Assembly (NCBI GenBank): GCA_031260565.1
Contig: JAISLH010000131.1
Location: forward strand, 1-47,782
DNA length: 47,782 nucleotides
Direction: 5' to 3'
DNA from: Bacteroidales bacterium
Lineage (GTDB): Bacteria; Bacteroidota; Bacteroidia; Bacteroidales; P3
Shown here piece by piece: positions 26,579 through 34,670 of the stretch (positions are counted from its first letter, which is position 1; every line of letters starts with the position of its first letter). The notes under the pieces are model-generated. The model did not search any database. It saw only the letters and a program-made list of their open reading frames with translations, and was not told the origin of the DNA. The position numbers were made by a program, and so were the translations under genes.

Positions 26579-26676
26579 CATCTTAAAATTTCCTCCCAAC
26601 ATTTTTAAAAAAGTCGGCTACATTTTCGAAAAAGTCGGCTACATTTTTCAAAATGTTGGGAGGAAATTTCAAGATG
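26579..26676. repeat. Palindromic repeat of a second type
   Basis: Arms 26586-26605 and 26650-26669 are perfectly complementary (20 bases, core TTTCCTCCCAACATTTT); allowing one mismatch they extend to 26579 and 26676. The loop holds a direct repeat of AAAAAGTCGGCTACATTTT in two copies. A partial word (GGAGGAGG) and another AAAAAAGTCGG follow before the next promoter. It is unrelated in sequence to the AAACGCC repeats but built in the same iterative way. Confidence 0.85.
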
Positions 26677-26740
26677 CTCGGAGGAGGTTTTCAGAAGGTG
26701 AGTCAAAGAGCGAAAAAAGTCGGATTTATTGAAAATTTAC

Positions 26741-26748
26741 TACCTTTG
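26741..26748 (+). promoter_or_regulatory. -7 promoter element of the lipoprotein gene
   Basis: TACCTTTG followed by CC lies 17 bases before the ATG at 26766, giving a very short leader. Confidence 0.65.
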
Positions 26749-26765
26749 CCGAAAAATATTCTCCG

Positions 26766-27245
26766 ATGAAAAAGATATTTTGTTTGATTTTTATTTGTCT
26801 TTGCGGTGTGAGCTGCGATTTTGGTGCAATAAATAATGAAGAAGAGGCTGAAAAAGTCATAAATAAGTTCTATTCCGCCGTAAATAGTCGCAACTACACG
26901 CTAATCGATAACCTCTGCCAGCCAAAATTCTTACCCTTTACAAAAATTCTCAGGAGCTTGGGAAATAATCTCGTCAGATTTCGCAAAATTAACGTTATTG
27001 GCGTTGCGGTTTCTGGCTCAAAGGCTGAAGCTTGCGTTGAGGTTGAGGATTTTAACGGCTTCTTTATGATAATGGATTGGACGTTGTCCAAAGATTATGG
27101 CGTCTGGAAAATAGAAGACTTACGCTATGGGTTTTTTCTTTGGGGAAAGGATAAATTTGATGCCGTCCAGTTCTCGGAAAAAGGTATCTATATGCCGGAT
27201 AATGACCCTAATATGATTCCTTATGCCGAAGAAGATGAAGATTAA
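26766..27245 (+). CDS. Lipoprotein with NTF2-like (DUF4878-type) fold
   Basis: This 159-residue protein has a lipoprotein signal with the lipobox ending GVSC (cysteine 17). The mature part begins with a helix EEEAEKVINKFYSAVNSRNYTLIDNLC, then alternating strands ending W..EDLRYGFF, the pattern of small NTF2-like proteins such as DUF4878. Such proteins sit at the cell envelope; the ligand is unknown. The C-terminal tail is acidic. The gene has its own promoter and is not obviously coupled to its neighbours. Confidence 0.65.
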   Translation: MKKIFCLIFICLCGVSCDFGAINNEEEAEKVINKFYSAVNSRNYTLIDNLCQPKFLPFTKILRSLGNNLVRFRKINVIGVAVSGSKAEACVEVEDFNGFFMIMDWTLSKDYGVWKIEDLRYGFFLWGKDKFDAVQFSEKGIYMPDNDPNMIPYAEEDED

Positions 27246-27257
27246 GGGATTTTTTTG

Positions 27258-27265
27258 TACTTTTG
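27258..27265 (+). promoter_or_regulatory. -7 promoter element of the metallopeptidase gene
   Basis: TACTTTTG followed by CA lies 28 bases before the ATG at 27294. It overlaps a possible earlier in-frame ATG at 27255, which argues against that start. Confidence 0.6.
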
Positions 27266-27293
27266 CAGTCTAAATTATAAACAAAAAGGAAAA

Positions 27294-27998
27294 ATGGAAG
27301 AAGTAAATGCCAATCCCAATATGATTTATTGGGTTATTTTTCTCGCAACTGCCGTCTTGAGTTGGGCTGTCGGTAATGCGTTAAAACGTAAGTTCAAAGA
27401 ATATTCACAAATCCCAACCACAAATCAAATTAGCGGTAAGGAAGTGGCAGAAAAGTTCCTTAGAGACAGTGATGTTCCTGATGTTTGCGTAGTTTGTACC
27501 GCTGGCAGTTTAACAGATCACTACAACCCTGCAACTAAGACCATAAACCTGAGCAAAGATGTCTATTATGGGACAAATGTAGCCGCTGCTGCCGTAGCTG
27601 CTCACGAATGCGGTCATGCAATCCAGCACGCTCAAGCATATTACTGGCTTTCTTTCAGGTCAAAGCTCGTACCTGTTGTATCTTTTGCTTCCCAATGGGT
27701 GATGTGGGTGCTTTTAGCCGGAATGCTCCTCATTAAAGCGTTTCCAAACCTTATGCTAATTGGAATAATCCTCTTTGCGTTGATAACTTTATTCAGTTTT
27801 GTTACGCTCCCCGTTGAGATAAATGCGTCAAAGCGGGCTTTAGTTTGGCTAAACTCAAGTAATATTACATCGGCGGAGAGCCATCCCAAAGCAGAGCACG
27901 CCTTACGTTTAGCAGCCTATACTTACGTTATTGCAGCCCTCTCTTCTTTGGCAACGCTCCTGTATTATATAATGATTTTTATGGGACGCAGAAATTAG
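27294..27998 (+). CDS. Membrane zinc metallopeptidase, YugP/DUF2268-like family
   Basis: This 234-residue integral membrane protein has an N-terminal helix (about 10-27), the zinc-binding HECGH motif in AAHECGHAIQHA (about 103-114), and two or three further hydrophobic helices in the C-terminal half (about 128-185, 210-228). This layout is that of YugP-type neutral zinc metallopeptidases; the substrate is unknown. The start at 27294 is chosen because the promoter lies at 27258-27265. It ends 8 bases before the PASTA gene and probably shares its transcript. Confidence 0.85.
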   Translation: MEEVNANPNMIYWVIFLATAVLSWAVGNALKRKFKEYSQIPTTNQISGKEVAEKFLRDSDVPDVCVVCTAGSLTDHYNPATKTINLSKDVYYGTNVAAAAVAAHECGHAIQHAQAYYWLSFRSKLVPVVSFASQWVMWVLLAGMLLIKAFPNLMLIGIILFALITLFSFVTLPVEINASKRALVWLNSSNITSAESHPKAEHALRLAAYTYVIAALSSLATLLYYIMIFMGRRN

Positions 27999-28006
27999 CA
28001 ACCGCT

Positions 28007-28852
28007 ATGGCTTTTAAACAATTCCTAAGAACAAAACTTTTTTGGAAGCACTTTGCGATAATTGTTGCTGTCTTTTTGATAATTCTCTTTGTTTTCTTTC
28101 AACTTTTGGGTCTCTACACGCAACATGGCAAGGAGTATGCTTTACCAGATATTGAGGGACGGCAAACAAGTGAGATAAAAGATATGGCAGACTTGGATAT
28201 GTTTGAAGTAGTCGTCATTGACAGTATTTTTACCGAAGGCAAACCTGAAGGAATTATCCTTAAACAAGATCCTGTCGCAGGTACGAAAGTCAAAAAGGGC
28301 AGGAAAATTTACGTTATCGTATCCTCTCATACAGGAGAAATCATTGCCATGCCAAATTGTACTGACCAAAGCGTACGAATGGCTGTCCAACAAATATCTG
28401 CTGCCGGGTTAAGAATAGGTTCTCTTATCTTTAAGGTGGGAGATATATCTAACATTGTAGTAGGTCAGAAGTACGAAGGAAAGCCTATCAACACTAATGC
28501 AAAAATTAAAAGGGGCTCATCAATAGACCTCATCGTTGAGATAAGCGAAGACAACACCACTACCAAAATGCCCCATATTCTTGGAATGACCGAGCAGGAA
28601 GCTGAGCAAGCTCTCTGGGCTGCCTCATTAAATGTCGGCACTAAAACGTATGACGGCAAGAAAGACAGCGAACATTCCCGTGTTGTTTCCTTTAATCCTC
28701 CATACCGTAGCTTTACAATCGGCTCTGCTGTGTCGCTCTCCTTTGCCAACGACACAAAATCAAACTACAAATCGAAACTTAATGAGTTCAAAATAGAAGA
28801 TTCCGACACGGATACCATAGCTTCCCCCGACGAAGGCTTCATTGAGTATTAG
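28007..28852 (+). CDS. PASTA-domain membrane protein
   Basis: This 281-residue protein has a short cytoplasmic N-terminus, one membrane helix (about 15-37), then three PASTA domains outside (about 43-112, 113-183, 184-253; note ILKQDPVAGTKVKKG and the repeated P-x-I/C-x-G/D pattern) and an acidic tail. PASTA domains bind peptidoglycan stem peptides or lipid II. In Firmicutes they sit on kinases or PBPs; here there is no kinase or transpeptidase domain, as usual in Bacteroidota. It may link cell-wall state to the membrane. A strong terminator follows. Confidence 0.88.
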   Translation: MAFKQFLRTKLFWKHFAIIVAVFLIILFVFFQLLGLYTQHGKEYALPDIEGRQTSEIKDMADLDMFEVVVIDSIFTEGKPEGIILKQDPVAGTKVKKGRKIYVIVSSHTGEIIAMPNCTDQSVRMAVQQISAAGLRIGSLIFKVGDISNIVVGQKYEGKPINTNAKIKRGSSIDLIVEISEDNTTTKMPHILGMTEQEAEQALWAASLNVGTKTYDGKKDSEHSRVVSFNPPYRSFTIGSAVSLSFANDTKSNYKSKLNEFKIEDSDTDTIASPDEGFIEY

Positions 28853-28881
28853 CTGTTAATCATTCACCGCAACCAAATATT

Positions 28882-28917
28882 AAAAGGATAGTCCTCTAAA
28901 AGACTATCCTTTTTTTA
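28882..28917 (+). terminator. Terminator after the PASTA gene
   Basis: An A-rich GGATAGTC / GACTATCC stem with an 8-base loop is followed by seven Ts. Confidence 0.9.
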
Positions 28918-28933
28918 TGTACTTATTTTAGTA

Positions 28934-28999
28934 AAATAAAACGCCGCTTTAATTTCCTAAAGCGGCGTTTCGTGACGCTGAAGTGGCGTTTCAGAAAAA
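28934..28999. repeat. Modular palindromic repeat, copy 5
   Basis: Words AAACGCCGCTTT, AAAGCGGCGTTT and GAAGTGGCGTTT are joined by AATTTCCT and CGTGACGCT. It lies between the PASTA terminator and the left boundary of the islet. Confidence 0.88.
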
Positions 29000-29044
29000 G
29001 GTATTCTCAAAAGCAAGATTACAATGACTTTCATATAACAAAAA

Positions 29045-29088
29045 AATAAAATTTGGTAATTTTATTTTTTATTACTACCTTTGCAGCC
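29045..29088 (+). repeat. Left 44-bp direct repeat of the islet, with promoter
   Basis: This 44-base stretch is repeated at 32243-32286 with 40 identities and no gaps. It contains TACCTTTG (29076-29083), the likely promoter of the two-gene module. Similarity extends well beyond the promoter consensus shared by other genes here. Confidence 0.85.
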
Positions 29089-29134
29089 TCAAATTTTAAG
29101 AAATAGAAAATAAACCAAAGCAGATAAAACATAA

Positions 29135-29689
29135 ATGGATGATAGAAAGATGATAATTAAATATGCGAGATATTCTATAAGGATTACACTTATTATAGGG
29201 TGTGTTTTTCTCCTTTTAGACAAATGTATTTGTGAAAATTATTGTAATGGAATTGTAAATAACAGGGGCATTTTTTTTGGCTATTTAATGTGTTTTTTGA
29301 CAATCCTTATGATTTTTGCTATGTTCGCAATTCATAAAGATACTCAAAACAGAGCTGAAATTGCAAGGAAAAAATACGAAATGGAAAAAGATATAAAGAC
29401 TCAATTTGACACAATAAAATCTAGTTTGTCAAATATACAGTTAATTTTAAATGATCCTTTCAAGCTGAGACAAGTAGTAGAAGAAAAGGGTAACGAGTTT
29501 AATGAATATAAAAGTAAAATTACAAAAAGCATTGAAAAAATAGAACGCACTGACGAGAACCATCCTCATAAAGTCCTTTGTAATACAATAAAAGAATTTT
29601 TAAACACAAAATATACGATTGATAATATTAGTGAAAGTATACAAAATTTAGATAACATTATACAACAATGTCATACGGAAGAGATTTAA
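29135..29689 (+). CDS. Small membrane protein with two helices and a coiled coil
   Basis: This 184-residue protein has two hydrophobic helices (about 13-30 and 46-66) followed by a polar, K/E-rich helical tail (70-184) with coiled-coil character (TQNRAEIARKKYEMEKDIK). The loop between the helices has three cysteines. I recognise no family. Its last 22 bases overlap the NTPase gene in another frame, so translation is coupled. It probably anchors or signals to the NTPase at the membrane. The coding sequence is clearly more AT-rich than the flanking housekeeping genes. Confidence 0.75.
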   Translation: MDDRKMIIKYARYSIRITLIIGCVFLLLDKCICENYCNGIVNNRGIFFGYLMCFLTILMIFAMFAIHKDTQNRAEIARKKYEMEKDIKTQFDTIKSSLSNIQLILNDPFKLRQVVEEKGNEFNEYKSKITKSIEKIERTDENHPHKVLCNTIKEFLNTKYTIDNISESIQNLDNIIQQCHTEEI

Positions 29690-32046
29690 AAGATTTGAGA
29701 TTATATGAAATTTTTGAATTAAATTATTTTGATAAGCGATTTCAATATAATGTAAAATATGAAGAATTTAAAAAACTCATTATACCATTTCCTCAAAGGG
29801 TATCCGGGTCATATAAAGATGAAAATGGTTCTGAACAGACATGCGAGAAATATAAAGATGAAAATGGTTTTGAACAGCTCGTCTTGGAATCAAAAATGAA
29901 TAACTTATTAAAAGATAAAGCAAAGCCATTGATTTTTTTTAAAGGATGGGCAGGTACAGGGAAAACGACATTTTTAAATTTATTTTGTAAGGATTTTGAA
30001 AAACAAAATATAGATTATAAAGTTTGCCTGTTAAACTTTAATGAACATACGACTCCTATTGAGGGATATAAAATGATTAATGTTTTTATAAGAAAATTCA
30101 TAACTGGGATATATGACGAAATACAAAAGAAAGACATAGAGGATCAATTTTTATCAACAATTTATGAGAAAACTCGTAAAGCAGACTTTAAAGATAAAAT
30201 TAGATGGATACTTCCCGATAATCCAAATTCTATAGACAGTTCTACATTTCTAGAATCAAAAACAATAGAAATACTTCAATGTTTTTTAATTTCATTGAAA
30301 ATCTCTAAGTCTATTGATAGCGTTGATTTCTCTGTATTAAATGAATTAAATACGGAATCGCAATTATTTATATGTATATTATTATGTACAGAAGTAACAA
30401 CCCAAAATAAATTTGTTTTTGTATTTGATAATGTAGATGCACTCTCACAAGTTTTCATTGCACAGAGACTTTTAAGGCTTGCTATCAATTTAGAATACGT
30501 ACTAAACCAAGCCCAAATAAAAGAAGGAGTAGAGGCAAAATTCATACTTTCTTTAAGAGAGATAAACAAGCCATACTTAGACTCTTTGCTTGCCGTAGGA
30601 ATTGGGATTGAAACCAATAAAAGAGTGCTTGCGCAGTCTGAAAATTTAGATTTCAATGTTAGAGAACTTAATTATGTTTATGAAATTTTAAAAAAACGTA
30701 GTAGAACTTATTATTACAACAATCCCAATGAAAATAATAAAAATATAAATATTATCATTGAAGATAATATTGAAGACAATTATAATGAAACACTTATTTA
30801 TTTATTTAATTATAATATTAGAGTAATGACTTCTGCACTTGCTAAAATTGTAGACAAAGATTATGATTATCGTATTACAGCAGATTTATCAGAAATATAC
30901 GAACCCAATGGCTTTGTAAATGGTGAAATAAAAAAAGAGCCAATTAAAGAAGGAATTAGGGGGTGTGTATTATTACACATATTAGAGTATTTGTCACAAA
31001 CAGACGACGACAACATTTTACATAACCTTGTAGCAGAAGAAATAGATTTATTTAAAAAAGATATTTCCCCTTTTAGACTTATAATGACCCTATTATGTAA
31101 CTTGAGTCAAAATTGTAACAATGATGTTAGCATTTCAGATGTTGTAAAACGAATCAAAAAAACAGGCTACTCTTCCCCAGAGAGTTTGAAATCTTTTATT
31201 AAACAATGCTATACACCAAGTAATGAACAATCATTATTGATGTTTAAAAAAATAAAAGATTCTTTTTTTACAGGTAAAAAAGATAGTAACATATTAGAAA
31301 TTGAAGAAGAGATTAAAGGCGATATATATATTGCCATAGATGATAATAAAGTAGAAAATAAACATTTATTTAATGTAGGTTATCAAAATATGGCTTTTGT
31401 AAAGAGCATATATATACATTATGAATGGTTTAATTTTTTATGCTATAAGAGAAAAAATAAAAGAAGAAATACCTGTTCTCTTTTTGAGGCAACAAATCTA
31501 CTTCCAAGTGATAAAAGTAAATATGTTTTTGAACAACAAATAGAGGATGTATTCAATTTTACAAGAAATGAAATAAAAAACACCGATAGACATTTTTGTG
31601 AGAAAAGATGTGAATGTGAAAATACTTGTGAAAAAGATTGCCAAAAAATAGAACGGCTTAACCAAGAAATAGCTAGATTTAAAGATAGTGATTTTTGTTA
31701 CTCTAAGAAAAACGGAAGAAAACTATTTTATAATACACGTATTATTTCAAGACATGTAACGTATTTGGAAAAATTTAGAAAATATCTTTTTAATAGTGAA
31801 GCTTTTAGTTCCAGTATAGACAGCAATAAAAAGCAATATGGAAGCAAAAGTGCGGCAGACATACAAATATTTATACTTGATTATATTGAAAAATATCTTA
31901 CTTTATATTGTAATAGAAAAATAAAAGATTCTTTGGAAACATTAGCAGTATTCAATAAAACTGTAGGTCGTATATCCGAGATAAAACAAGCAGCAAAAAA
32001 CAATACATATTTGTCTATAGAAGACCTAATAAAATCCGTTCTTTAA
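29668..32046 (+). CDS. Large P-loop NTPase, candidate defence protein
   Basis: This 792-residue protein has a Walker A motif GWAGTGKTT (93-101) and Walker B FVFDNVDAL (251-259), followed by FILSLREI, a sensor-like strand, as in STAND/AAA+ or KAP-like NTPases. About 90 residues precede it, including a tandem 13-residue duplication (YKDENGxEQ at about 50-70). The long C-terminal half (about 350-792) is helical and unrecognised, with a cysteine cluster CEKRCECENTCEKDC (644-658) that might bind metal. ATPases paired with a small membrane protein and carried on islets are often anti-phage systems, but no effector domain is visible, so this is a guess. Confidence 0.75.
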   Translation: MSYGRDLKDLRLYEIFELNYFDKRFQYNVKYEEFKKLIIPFPQRVSGSYKDENGSEQTCEKYKDENGFEQLVLESKMNNLLKDKAKPLIFFKGWAGTGKTTFLNLFCKDFEKQNIDYKVCLLNFNEHTTPIEGYKMINVFIRKFITGIYDEIQKKDIEDQFLSTIYEKTRKADFKDKIRWILPDNPNSIDSSTFLESKTIEILQCFLISLKISKSIDSVDFSVLNELNTESQLFICILLCTEVTTQNKFVFVFDNVDALSQVFIAQRLLRLAINLEYVLNQAQIKEGVEAKFILSLREINKPYLDSLLAVGIGIETNKRVLAQSENLDFNVRELNYVYEILKKRSRTYYYNNPNENNKNINIIIEDNIEDNYNETLIYLFNYNIRVMTSALAKIVDKDYDYRITADLSEIYEPNGFVNGEIKKEPIKEGIRGCVLLHILEYLSQTDDDNILHNLVAEEIDLFKKDISPFRLIMTLLCNLSQNCNNDVSISDVVKRIKKTGYSSPESLKSFIKQCYTPSNEQSLLMFKKIKDSFFTGKKDSNILEIEEEIKGDIYIAIDDNKVENKHLFNVGYQNMAFVKSIYIHYEWFNFLCYKRKNKRRNTCSLFEATNLLPSDKSKYVFEQQIEDVFNFTRNEIKNTDRHFCEKRCECENTCEKDCQKIERLNQEIARFKDSDFCYSKKNGRKLFYNTRIISRHVTYLEKFRKYLFNSEAFSSSIDSNKKQYGSKSAADIQIFILDYIEKYLTLYCNRKIKDSLETLAVFNKTVGRISEIKQAAKNNTYLSIEDLIKSVL
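29811..29877 (+). repeat. In-frame tandem duplication in the NTPase gene
   Basis: Two 28-base copies (29811-29838 and 29850-29877) differ at one base and are offset by 39 bases, adding 13 codons. The near identity implies recent slippage or an expandable segment. Confidence 0.85.
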
Positions 32047-32060
32047 TTTGGATAGACTAA

Positions 32061-32192
32061 TCATTCCAATATTCTTACCAAATCTTTCGCCTTGATACAT
32101 TCCTTGTTGTTGTCCCAGTGTTCGTGATTGATTTCAATACCTGACGAAACATATAAATCTACATTTACACTAAATAGGTAAAACTTTATTAT
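32061..32192 (-). pseudogene. Possible tyrosine-recombinase remnant
   Basis: On the minus strand a 43-codon open stretch without a start codon reads VDLYVSSGIEINHEHWDNN, then K/E-rich sequence to a stop. The pattern S-S-G-I-x-I-x-x-x-x-W-D resembles the arm-binding domain at the N-terminus of Bacteroidota tyrosine integrases. It lies between the NTPase gene and the right direct repeat. Both the family call and its status as a remnant are uncertain. Confidence 0.33.
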
Positions 32193-32242
32193 TTACTTTT
32201 GTATCTCAACCACTCTCAAACCCTTGCCCTGCTGTTAAAAGT

Positions 32243-32286
32243 AATAAAATATGGTAAATTTATTTTTTATTACTATCTTTGCACCC
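32243..32286 (+). repeat. Right 44-bp direct repeat of the islet, with promoter
   Basis: Partner of 29045-29088 (40/44 identical). It carries TATCTTTG (32274-32281), the probable promoter of the following DUF1015 gene, 35 bases before its ATG. Confidence 0.85.
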
Positions 32287-32315
32287 TTAAAAACTAAAAA
32301 ACAACACATAACATT

Positions 32316-33566
32316 ATGGCAATAGTAAAAGCATTTAAGGGTTTGCGTCCCCCTGTTGAGATAGCTGCAAAATTAGCTTCAAGACCATACGACGTAATGA
32401 ATTCGGAAGAAGCCAGAGTTGAGGCTGCGGGAAATGAAGTGTCCCTGTTGAGAGTTACAAAGGCAGAAATTGACCTGCCTGCTGGCACAGATGAGCACTC
32501 ACAAGCAGTTTATGACAAGGTAGTTGAGAACTTCAATCTCTTTAAGTCAAAGGGCTGGCTTGTTAAAGATGATGAGCCAAAGCTGTATGTCTATGCTCAA
32601 ACGATGGACGGCAGAACTCAGTATGGCATTGTTGGCTGTACCCATGTTGATGATTATTTCAACAACAACATCAAGAAGCATGAACTTACGCGTAAAGAAA
32701 AGGAAGACGACCGAATGATTCACGTCAATATTACCAATGCAAACGTAGAGCCTGTGTTCTTTGCTTATCCTGCCAATGAGGAGATAGACTGCATTGTGGC
32801 AAGCGTTGTAAGCCAGAAACCTGTTTATGATTTCGTGGCAAAGGAAGATGGTTTTGGTCATCAGTTTTGGGTCATTGACGATAAGGCTACTATCAGTCGC
32901 ATAGAGGAAATATTCGCAACGCAAATTCCTTCTCTCTATGTTGCAGACGGACATCATCGGACGGCTGCCGCTGCAAGGGTAGGGCAGGAAAGAAAGAAGA
33001 ATAACCCTAATCATACAGGCAACGAAGAGTATAACTATTTTATGGCAGTCATCTTTCCTGATACTCAGTTAAAGATTATTGACTACAATCGCGTAGTGAA
33101 AGACCTCAACGGCTTGTCAGAAGAAGAGTTTTTACAAAGGCTTAGTGCTATATTTAGCGTTGAGAAAATGGGCAGTGAAATTTATAAACCTGCTCGTTTG
33201 CATGAGTTTTCTATGTATTTGGCAGGCTCTTGGTATCGGCTTACGGCAAAGGACGGCACGTATAATGACAACGATCCAATCGGTGTTTTAGATGTAACAA
33301 TCCTTTCTGACAATGTTCTCAACAAGGTTTTGGGCATAGAAGATTTACGTACATCAAAGCGAATTGACTTTGTAGGCGGTATTCGCGGACTTGGAGAGCT
33401 TAAACGCAGAGTTGATAACGGCGAAATGAAGGTTGCTTTTGCTCTTTATCCTGTTTCAATGCAGCAGTTGATAAACATTGCTGATTCAGGTAATATTATG
33501 CCTCCAAAGACTACTTGGTTTGAGCCAAAACTTCGCTCTGGCTTGGTAGTCCATGAGTTGATATAA
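32316..33566 (+). CDS. DUF1015 family protein
   Basis: This 416-residue cytoplasmic protein shows the DUF1015 features: the N-terminal KAFKGLRPP and RPYDVMNSEEA, HVNITNANVEPVFFAYP, and the strongly conserved YVADGHHRTAAAA (about 208-220). The family is widespread in anaerobes and often sits near serine-synthesis genes, but its reaction is not established. The DGHHR core resembles ParB/sulfiredoxin-type serine kinases, so a small-molecule kinase role is possible, at low confidence. It now lies directly right of the islet and probably was the original downstream gene of the duplicated promoter. Confidence 0.85.
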   Translation: MAIVKAFKGLRPPVEIAAKLASRPYDVMNSEEARVEAAGNEVSLLRVTKAEIDLPAGTDEHSQAVYDKVVENFNLFKSKGWLVKDDEPKLYVYAQTMDGRTQYGIVGCTHVDDYFNNNIKKHELTRKEKEDDRMIHVNITNANVEPVFFAYPANEEIDCIVASVVSQKPVYDFVAKEDGFGHQFWVIDDKATISRIEEIFATQIPSLYVADGHHRTAAAARVGQERKKNNPNHTGNEEYNYFMAVIFPDTQLKIIDYNRVVKDLNGLSEEEFLQRLSAIFSVEKMGSEIYKPARLHEFSMYLAGSWYRLTAKDGTYNDNDPIGVLDVTILSDNVLNKVLGIEDLRTSKRIDFVGGIRGLGELKRRVDNGEMKVAFALYPVSMQQLINIADSGNIMPPKTTWFEPKLRSGLVVHELI

Positions 33567-33586
33567 TCATAAAGGAAAACAAATAT

Positions 33587-33630
33587 TATTATTGGTATTA
33601 GCTCTGTTTGTCGGGGCTAATGCTAATAAT
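33587..33630. terminator. Hairpin between DUF1015 and DUF2156 genes
   Basis: An imperfect stem (ATTATTGGTATTAGC / GCTAATGCTAATAAT) with a 12-base loop lies 20 bases after the DUF1015 stop. It lacks a T tract on the plus strand; on the minus strand it is followed by a T-rich stretch. It may terminate DUF1015 or a small leftward RNA. Confidence 0.4.
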
Positions 33631-33652
33631 TTGTGCTAAAAGCGTCTGTTTT

Positions 33653-33660
33653 CAAAGGTA
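33653..33660 (-). promoter_or_regulatory. Leftward promoter-like element
   Basis: On the minus strand TACCTTTG is an exact consensus. It would start a short transcript near 33646 that runs through the hairpin at 33587-33630, with no reading frame. A possible small RNA. Confidence 0.35.
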
Positions 33661-33748
33661 GTTTTGTACTAAAAATACCTCAAAGACAGGTTTTATACCA
33701 GTAAAAATTCGTTTCTGAGCGTAAAAGTTGTGATTCAAATTTTTTTTA

Positions 33749-33756
33749 TACCTTTG
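33749..33756 (+). promoter_or_regulatory. -7 promoter element of the DUF2156-GNAT unit
   Basis: TACCTTTG followed by C lies 25 bases before the ATG at 33781 and rules out an earlier in-frame start. Confidence 0.65.
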
Positions 33757-33780
33757 CACGTTATTTGTGAGGAAAATATA

Positions 33781-34662
33781 ATGGATTTTAGGGATATAAA
33801 AATTGAGCATAAGAGTATTTTTGACGAGTTTTTGCCTGTTAAGCAGGTACAAAACTGCGAGACGAGCTTTGCCAACATTGTAGCGTATAATTTTAAGTAT
33901 CCTTCTCAGTTTGCAATCATTGATGATATGCTATGCGTTAGAAGTTCCAACAAGATGATGAATAGCTTTACTTACTTTATGCCTGTTGGCGGCGGCTGTA
34001 AAAAGGATTTGATTAGTCGTTTTGTGGCTGATAGCAAGGACAAAGGGCATAAGATGAGCGTCATTGTCAATAATTGTTGTGAGTTTGTGAAAGATTTTCC
34101 CGATTTTACTGCTCAGCCGTCAAGAGATTTTTACGATTACATATATTTAAGAGAAGATTTGGCAGAACTCAAAGGTAGGAAATATCAGGCAAAACGAAAC
34201 CATATCAATCAAATTTCCAAGCAACGATATGAGGTAGTGGAGTTGTCTGAAAATAATTTTTGCGAATTCTTCTCCGCTCAGACGCTTTTTCTCAGTGAAG
34301 CCAAGACCCGCAACCCTGAATATGCCAATGACTATGAAGCAGAGAACAGAGTAATACATTATTTGTTGATGAACTTTAAGGAATTGGACATTATCGGTTT
34401 GGCAATCCGTATTGAAGGGAAAGTAGTCGCCTTTTCGCTCGGCAGTCCTATCAGTAACGATACTTTTGATGTCCATATTGAGAAAGCAATCCGTGATAAT
34501 GGTACTTTTGCTCTTATCAACAGGGAAATGGCAAGGCATATCCCTTCGCAATATGTTTATCTCAATAGAGAGGAAGACCTTGGTATAGAAGGCTTACGCA
34601 AGGCTAAGCTCTCATATCACCCTTGCAAGATGGTAGAAAAATGTTTTGTAACACTTAAATAG
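33781..34662 (+). CDS. DUF2156 (LPG synthase C-terminal-like) protein
   Basis: This 293-residue protein has a tandem GNAT-like fold: FTYFMPVGGG, then KGRKYQAKRNHINQI (about 139-153), a motif of the DUF2156 family, and IIGLAIRIEGKVVAFSLGSP. The family is related to the catalytic domain of lysyl-phosphatidylglycerol synthases, but this stand-alone cytoplasmic form has no membrane domain and its acyl or aminoacyl donor is unknown. The ATG at 33781 follows the promoter. It is paired with a GNAT gene 8 bases downstream. Confidence 0.8.
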   Translation: MDFRDIKIEHKSIFDEFLPVKQVQNCETSFANIVAYNFKYPSQFAIIDDMLCVRSSNKMMNSFTYFMPVGGGCKKDLISRFVADSKDKGHKMSVIVNNCCEFVKDFPDFTAQPSRDFYDYIYLREDLAELKGRKYQAKRNHINQISKQRYEVVELSENNFCEFFSAQTLFLSEAKTRNPEYANDYEAENRVIHYLLMNFKELDIIGLAIRIEGKVVAFSLGSPISNDTFDVHIEKAIRDNGTFALINREMARHIPSQYVYLNREEDLGIEGLRKAKLSYHPCKMVEKCFVTLK

Positions 34663-34670
34663 TAAAATAT

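Noticed and set aside
27255-27293. Earlier start for the YugP-like peptidase
   Set aside because: The codons overlap the TACTTTTG promoter element.
29135-32046. A prophage remnant
   Set aside because: No structural, lysis or replication genes are present; only a possible integrase fragment.
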